Below are positions 45,601-52,260 of a DNA stretch of 64,000 nucleotides, one piece after another (position 1 is the stretch's first letter; every line of letters starts with the position of its first letter). The notes under the pieces were generated by a model. That model was given only the letters and a program-made list of their open reading frames with translations, searched no databases and was not told the origin of the DNA. The translations under genes and the position numbers were made by a program. This DNA is from Anaerobaca sp035448545. Lineage in GTDB: Bacteria > Planctomycetota > Phycisphaerae > Sedimentisphaerales > Anaerobacaceae. The DNA lies in contig DAOTJE010000010.1 in the NCBI GenBank assembly GCA_035448545.1, forward strand, positions 1-64,000, written 5' to 3'.

Positions 45601-46417
45601 CCTGCTCGATGACCTCGACCTTCTTGATGTCGCTCTGCTGAATGAGCGAGACCTTGTCGCTGATTTGCGAAGCAGCCTCGACAATGATCTCACCGGTCTC
45701 GGTGTTGACGATCGGGCCGACCGCCCACATTTCCGGCGACAACTTGTTCACCGCCACCGTTTTCGTCGGGTAGAACAACCGAACGATGTCCTCCGTCGCC
45801 CCGAACTCAGGACTGATTGCGCGGAGGAAGACCGTGGCGGGAATCTTGCTGGACTGGTCGATCTTGACGACCAGAATATCCTTCTGGGTCACGCCGATCT
45901 CAATCCAGCTTCCGCGCTCGGGAATGATCCGGCCGCCGTGCAGCACCCGGTCACCCTCTTTGCTCTCGATCAGGAAGTCGACGCCGGGGCTGCGGTGCAA
46001 CTGGTTGACGATAACCCGGACCGCACCGTTGACGATGAACTCCCCGCCGCCGATCATCACGGGCATTTCGCCCAGGTAGATCGCCTGCTCGGCCATGTCC
46101 GCGCCGCTTTCCGAGCGAAGGCGGCAGTGGATCTTCAGCGGATACGCATACGTCAGACGCAACTGCCGGCACTCCAGCGGGGTGTAATGGGGCTTCTCCA
46201 GCTCGTAGTACAGGTATTCCAGGGTCATTTTCTTGTCGTAACTCTCGATCGGAAAAATCTCCCGGAACAGAGCCTCCAGCCCCACATCTTCCCTCTTCGT
46301 AGGCGGCACGTCCTCCTGCAGGAAGCGGTCATAGCTGACCCTCTGCACCGCGACGAGATCGGGAATCTCCACGGCATCCTGGACCTTGCCGAAATTGCGA
46401 ACGGTTCGCGCAACCAT
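42659..46417 (-). CDS. rpoB: RNA polymerase beta subunit
   Basis: 1252 residues, with AGGAG 6 bases before the ATG. The rifampicin pocket reads ELSQVVDQTNALSQLTHERR: residues equivalent to E. coli Gln513, Asp516, His526, Arg529 and Ser531 are kept, while Asn518 is Thr. KMAGRHGNKGVIAKI and the C-terminal GGKARTGGQRFGEMEVWALE are catalytic and family-defining. It lies downstream of rplL. Confidence 0.98.
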   Translation of the reverse strand: MVARTVRNFGKVQDAVEIPDLVAVQRVSYDRFLQEDVPPTKREDVGLEALFREIFPIESYDKKMTLEYLYYELEKPHYTPLECRQLRLTYAYPLKIHCRLRSESGADMAEQAIYLGEMPVMIGGGEFIVNGAVRVIVNQLHRSPGVDFLIESKEGDRVLHGGRIIPERGSWIEIGVTQKDILVVKIDQSSKIPATVFLRAISPEFGATEDIVRLFYPTKTVAVNKLSPEMWAVGPIVNTETGEIIVEAASQISDKVSLIQQSDIKKVEVIEQVRDAIVLNTLAEDDCESHEQALLKFYVRLRPGNPPNQEKAKTFFAEKFFDPNRYRLGKVGRFRLNRKFGQSVAEDEMTLRPEDFINTMKYMLALRNNEGEVDDIDHLGNRRLRTIDELAADEIRKGLLKLRRTAQERMSIKRDAEETPRVADLINSKSVASSINFFFGRGELSQVVDQTNALSQLTHERRLSALGPGGLNRRRAGFEVRDVHISHYGRICPIETPEGTNIGLISSLAIFTTIDDYGFLLSPYRKVKGGKLTGEVEYLRADEEMRAVFAPPSAVNFQTGRIEEEMVLARKAGELAQTPREEVDYVDVSPKQIVGVSASLIPFLEHDDANRALMGSNMQRQAVPLLKTEAPLVGTGMEEVVGKHSSMVVRAAHAGTVTAVDATRIVINHTDEYKLEKFVGLNERTCLNQKPIVQLGQKVEAGQVIADGGGTAQGVLALGKNVLVGFVSFDGFNFEDAIIVSEKLCKDDSFTSIHIDEFTTEVRETRLGKEEFTRDIPNVSEKALRNLDEHGIVREGTRVCPGDILVGKVVPKSKVELTPEEKLLHAIFGRAGEDVKNDSLELPSGYEGVVIKTELFTRRGAGGEDQKKVLADDIKRLEAEAKAKECGIFRQMIEAIHRQFEVNLVDPSTKQKVGASEDDEVIYEQIENFDIKWVRPASLRDDVQKVVDKFWVKITEEEEEKARRIERLKHGDELPSGVLQMAKVYVAIKRTLSIGDKMAGRHGNKGVIAKIMPEEDMPFLEDGTPLDILLNPLGVPSRMNVGQILETHLGLVAKILGFNAVTPVFDGADEEDIQKLTEEANQLMVSRRKALDERGEAPAADEMFIHVPKTLKTQLYDGRTGEPFDQKATIGYIYMMKLHHLVDDKIHARATGPYSLITQQPLGGKARTGGQRFGEMEVWALEGYGAAYTLQEMLTVKSDDVEGRTKIYESMVKGQNTLEAGTPLSFDVLCNEIRGLGLNIQLEKKRLGRTAL

Positions 46418-46515
46418 CTGTGACTCCTACGCTTGGTAGCTGTCTGACCGACACCCACGGGCCATCACACGACCCGGCACACCCCAAATCTCCACCGAGG
46501 ACAGTGTCTGGATAC

Positions 46516-46932
46516 CTACTTGATCTCGACTTCCGCGCCGGCTTCGACGAGCTGCTTCTTGGCCGCCTCGGCTTCTTCCTTGCTGACGCCTTCCTTCACC
46601 GGCTTGGGCGCCCCTTCCACCAGATCCTTGGCTTCTTTCAGACCCAGCCCGGTCAGCGCACGGACCTCTTTGATGACCTGGATCTTCTTGTCGCCGAATC
46701 CCTTGAGGATGACGTCGAAGGTGCTCTTCTCTTCCTTGGTCTCACCGCCTGCGGCGGCACCCGGCATCGGTCCGGCCATCATCACGGCACCGCCGGCCGC
46801 CGGCTCGATCCCATACTCCTGCTTCAGGTAGTCCGCCAATTCCTTGGCTTGCAGCAGGCTCAGGGCCACGATCTTGTCACCCAGTTCCTTGATTCCGGCG
46901 CCCCACTGTTTCTTGGTCTGTTCGTCAGCCAT
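46516..46932 (-). CDS. rplL: 50S ribosomal protein L7/L12
   Basis: 138 residues from the ATG at 46932, with GAGGAG 9 bases upstream. The N-terminal dimerisation helix, an Ala/Gly-rich hinge (PAAGGAVMMAGPMPGAAAGG) and the factor-binding C-terminal domain (KKIQVIKEVRALTGLGLKEA) are in order. It recruits translation GTPases to the stalk. Confidence 0.97.
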   Translation of the reverse strand: MADEQTKKQWGAGIKELGDKIVALSLLQAKELADYLKQEYGIEPAAGGAVMMAGPMPGAAAGGETKEEKSTFDVILKGFGDKKIQVIKEVRALTGLGLKEAKDLVEGAPKPVKEGVSKEEAEAAKKQLVEAGAEVEIK

Positions 46933-47065
46933 GTGGAAATACTCCTCTACGTCCAACGCCTGACGGTAGCCGGAACTCCACCGTCCCGTTTAACCCTTGC
47001 GGGGCAACCATACAGGCCGTTAGTAATCATTCGTGTCAGATTGAAGGGACAGGCCTGATCCTGTC

Positions 47066-47599
47066 TCAGGCCGCTTGCTTTTCCGCTTTCTCGATGATCG
47101 ATTTCAGACAACCCGCGATCGCTCGGGCCGGCCCCATCACGGCTCCGACCACACCCGCCCCCGGCGAGGTGATGCACGCGGAGATCTTTGCCTGGAGGTC
47201 GGCCCGCGTCGGCATGCTCGCCAGTTGCGCCGCCCCAGCCGCGTCCAGAGCCATCCCATCCAGAAAGGCTCCGATGATCTCCACGGGCGCCAGCTTCTTG
47301 GCCCAGTCCACCATCTCCTTCGCCACGTCCACGATGCTGTCGCCGCCGTAGACGATGGCCGCCGGACCGTTGAACAACGCCGCCGCCGCATCCATCGAGC
47401 GATTGCGCAAGGCACGCCGAAACAGAGCATTCCTGACCACCGTCAGGCGGATGCCCTTCTTCTTCAGCGCTCCACGCATCACATTGTTGTCGACACCCCC
47501 AATGCCTTTCATCCTGACAACCAGGAAGTCCTGGATTCCCTCATCGACGATCCGCTTCTCCAGTTCCGCCTGAAGCAGTTGTTTCACGTACTTGCTCAT
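47066..47599 (-). CDS. rplJ: 50S ribosomal protein L10
   Basis: 177 residues. VVRMKGIGGVDNNVMRGALK and KKKGIRLTVVRNALFRRAL are typical, and the C-terminal helix that anchors L7/L12 dimers follows. It commonly autoregulates rplJL; the 100-base gap before it is a possible leader. Confidence 0.95.
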   Translation of the reverse strand: MSKYVKQLLQAELEKRIVDEGIQDFLVVRMKGIGGVDNNVMRGALKKKGIRLTVVRNALFRRALRNRSMDAAAALFNGPAAIVYGGDSIVDVAKEMVDWAKKLAPVEIIGAFLDGMALDAAGAAQLASMPTRADLQAKISACITSPGAGVVGAVMGPARAIAGCLKSIIEKAEKQAA

Positions 47600-47699
47600 T
47601 TGGTCTCCCGTCTACACAGCAGCATCCCGAGCCACCCGGCCGCCATGGCCGAACTCCCCACGCCGTTGATCGATCGGTGCGCGCCCGACCCGCCAGCGG

Positions 47700-48377
47700 T
47701 CAGACGCTCACCAGCACGCCGGGACTCATCGTCGCCGACAGGCACGCCTTCTTGATGTACGTACCCTTCGCCGTGCTCGGCTTGATCTTCTTAATGTGGG
47801 AAATGAACGCCTCGATGTTCTCGACCAGCTTCTTCTTGTCGAAGCTCAGCTTGCCCACCACCGCGTGCACGTTGCCCCCGGCGTCGTTGCGAAACTCGAT
47901 CTTGCCGGCGGTGAACTCCCTGACCGCGGTGACCACGTCGTCCGTCACGGTGCCGTTCTTGGGCGAGGGCATCTTGCCCTGCGGACCGAGAATGCGCCCG
48001 AGTTTTCCCGCCTTGCCCATGACCTTGGGCGAGGCGATCGCCACGTCGAAATCCAGCCAGCCATCCGTAATCTTCTGGATCAGGGCATCGGCCCCAGCCT
48101 CAACCGCGCCCGCCTTCTTGGCGGCCTCGACGTCCGAGTCGACGCAGAACGCAATCACCCTCTTCTGCTTGCCGACGCCGTGAGGCAGCGACAGCGAGCC
48201 CCGGATCAACTGGTCCGCCTGCTTCGGATCGATCCCGAGATGCAGGACACACTCTACGGTCTGGTCGAACTTCACGGATCCGAACGACTTGATTTTGTCC
48301 ACGGCGGCATCCAGGCTCAGCGCCTCTTTGCTGACCTGTTGCGCCTCTCTCTGGTATCTCTTGCTCCTGGCCTTCAT
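47700..48377 (-). CDS. rplA: 50S ribosomal protein L1
   Basis: 225 residues from the ATG at 48377 (MKARSKRYQREAQQV), the conserved basic start; an ATG at 48413 overlaps rplK. VECVLHLGIDPKQADQLIRG, LGRILGPQGKMPSPKNGTVT and KGTYIKKACLSATMSPG are diagnostic. L1 moves E-site tRNA. Confidence 0.95.
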   Translation of the reverse strand: MKARSKRYQREAQQVSKEALSLDAAVDKIKSFGSVKFDQTVECVLHLGIDPKQADQLIRGSLSLPHGVGKQKRVIAFCVDSDVEAAKKAGAVEAGADALIQKITDGWLDFDVAIASPKVMGKAGKLGRILGPQGKMPSPKNGTVTDDVVTAVREFTAGKIEFRNDAGGNVHAVVGKLSFDKKKLVENIEAFISHIKKIKPSTAKGTYIKKACLSATMSPGVLVSV

Positions 48378-48399
48378 ATCCACACTGCCCACATCCCAC

Positions 48400-48825
48400 T
48401 TAGTCCACGACATCGATTCCCATACTGCGCGCGGTGCCCCGAATGATCTTGTCCGCCTGTTCCAGATCGAAGGCGTTCAGATCCTTGAACTTGGTCTCGG
48501 CAATCTTGCGTACCTGCGCGGCGGTCACTTTGCCGACTTTCTCCCGGTTCGGCACCCCGCTGCCCTTGGCGACATCCGCCGCCTGCTTGAGCAGCACGGC
48601 GGCCGGCGGGCTCTTGACTTCGAACGAAAAGGTCTTGTCGGCATAGACGGTGATCACCACCGGCACCGTCATTCCGTTGAGGTCCCTCGTGCGCTCGTTG
48701 AACTGCGAGACGAATTGCCCGATGTTCACCCCATGTTGACCGAGGGCCGGACCGATGGGGGGGGCCGGCGTGGCCTTGCCGCCCGGCGCCTGCAACTTGA
48801 TCTTGGTTACGACTTCTTTTGCCAT
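48400..48825 (-). CDS. rplK: 50S ribosomal protein L11
   Basis: 141 residues from the ATG at 48825 (MAKEVVTKIKLQAPGGKATP). PPIGPALGQHGVNIGQF is diagnostic and is where thiostrepton acts in other bacteria. L11 binds the GTPase-associated centre. It lies 67 bases after nusG. Confidence 0.97.
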   Translation of the reverse strand: MAKEVVTKIKLQAPGGKATPAPPIGPALGQHGVNIGQFVSQFNERTRDLNGMTVPVVITVYADKTFSFEVKSPPAAVLLKQAADVAKGSGVPNREKVGKVTAAQVRKIAETKFKDLNAFDLEQADKIIRGTARSMGIDVVD

Positions 48826-48892
48826 CTCACACCCTTGCGCTATCGTGCCACGGCCTCGCCGCACTCGCTACGAAGCCTCTGACGGCCTCACT

Positions 48893-49435
48893 TCACACCT
48901 TCTCAATCTGCCAATACTCGATATCCAGCGGCGTGCTGCGACCAAAAATCGTCACGATCACTTTGACGATTCCCCGCTCGGCATCGATCGAGTCAACCGT
49001 TCCCTCGAAGTTCTCGAAGGCGCCCTCGCGTATCTTGATGTGGTCGCCTTTCTGGAACTCGACCTTGATGCTCGGCGCCTCCTCAGGTTTATCCGCGTCG
49101 AGAAGCATCTTGGCCACATCCGTATCCCGCATCGGAGTGGGCATGCCTTCGGTCCCGATGAAGTCCCCGACCCCGCCGGTGCCCTTGATCATAAACCAGG
49201 CGCTCTCCGGCACCCGCCCGTCCTCCGTGGGCTCCATCTCCATGAACACGTAGCCGGGGTACAGCTTGCGCTTGTGAACCGTCTGCTTGCCGCCCCGAAT
49301 CCGTTTGATCTGCTCGGTCGGTACTTCGATGCGTCCGATGACGTCGGTGAGCCCCTCTTGCGCGGCTTTGCGCTCGAGGGCCTCCTTCACCTGCATCTCT
49401 TTGTTTGCCGCGACTCTCAAGACGTACCAGTGCAT
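48893..49435 (-). CDS. nusG: transcription antitermination/termination factor NusG
   Basis: 180 residues from the ATG at 49435 (MHWYVLRVAANKE). The NGN domain includes KRKLYPGYVFMEME; the KOW domain includes KGDHIKIREGAFENFEG. It links RNA polymerase to Rho or the ribosome. Position between secE and rplK is conserved. Confidence 0.96.
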   Translation of the reverse strand: MHWYVLRVAANKEMQVKEALERKAAQEGLTDVIGRIEVPTEQIKRIRGGKQTVHKRKLYPGYVFMEMEPTEDGRVPESAWFMIKGTGGVGDFIGTEGMPTPMRDTDVAKMLLDADKPEEAPSIKVEFQKGDHIKIREGAFENFEGTVDSIDAERGIVKVIVTIFGRSTPLDIEYWQIEKV

Positions 49436-49637
49436 CCCAGTGCCTTTGGTCTGCCGCTTTGGAAGCGGTCCACAATCGTAGGGCTCACTTGCCCGGCTCA
49501 CCGCACCGTTTCGTCCTGCCGACCGAGAACGGTGCACTCGTCAATCCCTGTTTGCTCCTCGCGCGACCCGACCGGTGGTCCCTCACCGGCCGGCCGTATC
49601 TTCCGACGCCCGATCCTGCCGCGCGCCGGCCCCCCCT

Positions 49638-50021
49638 TTAACTGAGGAGGTACTCAAACACCATCTGGAACACCAGGTCCGTGGTGCCCAGAAGGGCGGC
49701 CATAAGAACAACCACGATGATTACCACCAGCGTCGAGACGGCCACTTCCCGCCGGCTCGACCAGTTGACCTTCTTCAACTCCCCTTCAGCGGCAATCAGA
49801 AAGTCGGCCACGCTCGGCTTGTTCAGCAGCCAGCAAATCACCAACGCCATCGCCACAAACACGGCGACCGGAACCAGCGACACGACCCAGAGATTCACAT
49901 CGGTGGCACCGAGCTTCTGGTACAGTCGCCAGCAACCGAAACCCACGATGACCGCCGCAACGAACCCACTGCAAAGTCGCGTGTACTTGCCCTGTCCAGA
50001 CTTGTATATCTGTGTCAACAT
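49638..50021 (-). CDS. secE: protein translocase subunit SecE, three-helix form
   Basis: 127 residues from the ATG at 50021. Three hydrophobic segments are seen (about 17-38, 49-70, 98-124), like E. coli SecE rather than the one-helix form of many bacteria. The conserved amphipathic motif before the last helix is EGELKKVNWSSRREV. It clamps SecY. It lies between tRNA-Trp and nusG. Confidence 0.93.
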   Translation of the reverse strand: MLTQIYKSGQGKYTRLCSGFVAAVIVGFGCWRLYQKLGATDVNLWVVSLVPVAVFVAMALVICWLLNKPSVADFLIAAEGELKKVNWSSRREVAVSTLVVIIVVVLMAALLGTTDLVFQMVFEYLLS

Positions 50022-50085
50022 GAGCCGCCTATCCTGCCAACTTGCCACGAAACCACAACACCGACAGCCGTGTCTCAACACGCAC

Positions 50086-50158
50086 CAGGCCAGGGAGGAA
50101 TCGAACCCCCAACCTTCGGTTTTGGAGACCGACGCTCTGCCAATTGAGCTACTGGCCT
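50086..50158 (-). tRNA. tRNA-Trp (CCA)
   Basis: A 73-base cloverleaf with anticodon loop CTCCAAA (anticodon CCA), acceptor AGGCCAG/CTGGCCT and discriminator G73, the Trp identity base. The 3' CCA is not encoded (GTG follows). The tRNA-Trp-secE order is widespread in bacteria. Confidence 0.95.
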
Positions 50159-50183
50159 ATCCCACACAGAGACACCAAACCGC

Positions 50184-50351
50184 TCATTTCCGCCTGAGTT
50201 TGTGAACCGTGCGCTTGCGCTCCGTCTTACAGTACTTCTTCAGCTCCAGCTTCGGCGCACCGTCCGCAACGCTGATGTTCGTCCTGTAGTTGCGCTGATT
50301 GCAGACAGTACATTCCAGCCAGGCGTCTTCTCTTTTACTCTTCTTTGCCAT
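50184..50351 (-). CDS. rpmG: 50S ribosomal protein L33
   Basis: A 55-residue protein read from the minus strand: it begins MAKKSKREDAWLECTVCNQR and ends KKYCKTERKRTVHKLRRK. Three of the four zinc cysteines remain (Cys14, Cys17, Cys41); the fourth is Glu44, so zinc binding may be lost or altered. It lies between tuf and tRNA-Trp, a common place. Confidence 0.93.
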   Translation of the reverse strand: MAKKSKREDAWLECTVCNQRNYRTNISVADGAPKLELKKYCKTERKRTVHKLRRK

Positions 50352-50489
50352 GACACTTCAACCCCACCGGTCCCCACGGTCAGGGCCGGAAGGTCTTCTT
50401 CCTGGCCCAGCCGTGGCACCGCTCTTTGGTTCGATTCGGCCGGAAACATTCCCCCATGCCCGGCAAAATCCACACGTTTCCCGACGCGG

Positions 50490-51716
50490 CTATCCGAGGA
50501 TCTTCGTAACGACGCCGGCGCCGACCGTCCGACCGCCCTCGCGGATGGCGAACCGCAGCCCGTCTTCCATGGCGATCGGCTGGATGATTTCCACATCCAT
50601 GGTAATGTTGTCGCCGGGCATGCACATCTCCGCGCTCTTGCCCTCCTCGCTGAGCAGGGCATGGATCTGTCCGGTCACGTCGGTCGTGCGGAAGTAGAAC
50701 TGCGGCTTGTACCCGGGGAAGAACGGGGTGTGACGGCCCCCTTCCGCCTGGGTCAGCACGTACACTTCCGCGTGGAACTTCGTGTGCGGCGTGATACTGC
50801 CGGGCGCGGCGATAACCTGCCCTCTGACCAATTCCTTCTTCTCCACGCCGCGAAGCAGCAGACCGACGTTGTCGCCCGCCTGACCCTCGTCGAGCGTCTT
50901 GTTGAACATTTCGACGCCTGTCACGACAGTCTTGCGGATTTCCTTGCTCATGCCGATAATCGCCACTTCGTCCCCGACGCGGACTCTGCCTCTCTCGATC
51001 CTGCCCGTGCCCACGGTGCCGCGGCCCTTGATGCTGAACACATCTTCCACGGGCATGATGAACGGCATATCGATCTCCCGCTTCGGTATCGGGATGTACT
51101 CGTCCATGGCCTTGAGCAACTCGACGATCGGGGCACAGGCCGGATCGTCGGCGGATGTGGCGTTCATCGCCGCAACCGCGTTGCCCCGGATGACCGGTGT
51201 ATTGTCGCCGTCGAACTTGTACTTGTTCAGCAACTCGCGGATTTCCAGCTCCACCAGGTCCAGCAGTTCGGCATCGTCCACCAGGTCCACCTTGTTCAGG
51301 AAGACCACGATCTTCGGCACGTTCACCTGGCGGGCCAGAAGGATGTGCTCGCGCGTCTGGGGCATCGGGCCGTCGTAGGCGCTGACCACCAGGATCGCAC
51401 CGTCCATCTGGGCGGCCCCCGTGATCATGTTCTTCACGTAGTCGGCGTGGCCCGGGCAGTCCACATGGGCGTAGTGGCGGTTTTGCGTCTCGTACTCCAC
51501 ATGGGCGGTGGAGATCGTCAGGATCTTCGTCGGGTCGCGGCGGCCCTGCGCCTCGGATGCCTTGGCGATATCGTCATAGGACTTGAACTTTGACAGGCCG
51601 TGGAGATCCATGACTTTCGTCATCGCGGCGGTCAGAGTCGTCTTGCCGTGGTCCACGTGCCCGATCGTTCCCACATTCACATGCGGTTTGGTCCGTTCAA
51701 ATACTGCTTTGGCCAT
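50490..51716 (-). CDS. tuf: elongation factor Tu, divergent switch I
   Basis: 408 residues, about 12 more than E. coli. The P-loop GHVDHGKT is at 19-26, DCPGH at 86-90 includes the catalytic His90, and NKVD gives guanine specificity. Switch I is unusual: where RGITI is expected, the protein has DPTKILTIST (residues 61-70), keeping only the essential Thr (Thr67). I recall the same kind of change in Rhodopirellula EF-Tu, so this is probably lineage-wide. It delivers aminoacyl-tRNA and is the first protein gene after the operon promoter. Confidence 0.96.
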   Translation of the reverse strand: MAKAVFERTKPHVNVGTIGHVDHGKTTLTAAMTKVMDLHGLSKFKSYDDIAKASEAQGRRDPTKILTISTAHVEYETQNRHYAHVDCPGHADYVKNMITGAAQMDGAILVVSAYDGPMPQTREHILLARQVNVPKIVVFLNKVDLVDDAELLDLVELEIRELLNKYKFDGDNTPVIRGNAVAAMNATSADDPACAPIVELLKAMDEYIPIPKREIDMPFIMPVEDVFSIKGRGTVGTGRIERGRVRVGDEVAIIGMSKEIRKTVVTGVEMFNKTLDEGQAGDNVGLLLRGVEKKELVRGQVIAAPGSITPHTKFHAEVYVLTQAEGGRHTPFFPGYKPQFYFRTTDVTGQIHALLSEEGKSAEMCMPGDNITMDVEIIQPIAMEDGLRFAIREGGRTVGAGVVTKILG

Positions 51717-51872
51717 TTTTCAATTAAACCTCCAATGTGCCTGGTTAGCGGTTGTTCGCTCTGTGCCTTCTGCGTTCCCGATTCGCGATGAACAAGCTTG
51801 CGCGGATGGCGATCCACCGCCACCGCTACGGTCCTATCTGCTGCAAGCCCCCAGGGGCTTGCCCGGTTTGTA

Positions 51873-51948
<76 letters not shown>

Positions 51949-52115
51949 GCTGCGCACCATTCTGCGGCCCCGATCCGAGCCGCTGTAAACCGACACCAGC
52001 AGCGATACCGGGGCAGGATCCTTAGGTCGGGAGACAACGTCCCCACAAACGGTTCTCCCCGTGTTTCACGACAAGACTCGGCCCAGGTCCGGCAGTCACT
52101 GGCTATAAATCGATG

Positions 52116-52144
52116 AATATAAGCGCCAGGCCGTGCCGGTGCAA
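52116..52144 (-). promoter_or_regulatory. strong sigma70-like promoter for the tRNA-Thr/tuf/rpoBC operon
   Basis: On the minus strand TTGCAC (52144-52139), exactly 17 bases, then TATATT (52121-52116). The transcript would start near 52109 and read through tRNA-Thr, tuf and onward to the terminator at 37268-37305. Confidence 0.7.
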
Positions 52145-52164
52145 ACAGAAAAACTGGAAAAATA

Positions 52165-52190
52165 GAAAAAAGCTCACCCTCACCGGGTGG
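52165..52190 (-). terminator. terminator of the HEAT-repeat gene
   Basis: On the minus strand CACCC and GGGTG pair around a 5-base loop and are followed by AGC and six T (complement of 52166-52171). It lies about 70 bases beyond the gene's stop and just ahead of the tuf promoter. Confidence 0.65.
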
Positions 52191-52260
52191 GGACGGCCCA
52201 TCCGAACCTTGCGGACGGCCAAGTGAGCCAGCCGGAGGCCGTCACCACTGATGACTGACC

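Noticed and set aside
42977..46423. Open frame of over 1100 codons on the plus strand opposite rpoB
   Set aside because: It mirrors rpoB codon structure in a GC-rich gene, has no family motifs, and the minus strand encodes a complete beta subunit.
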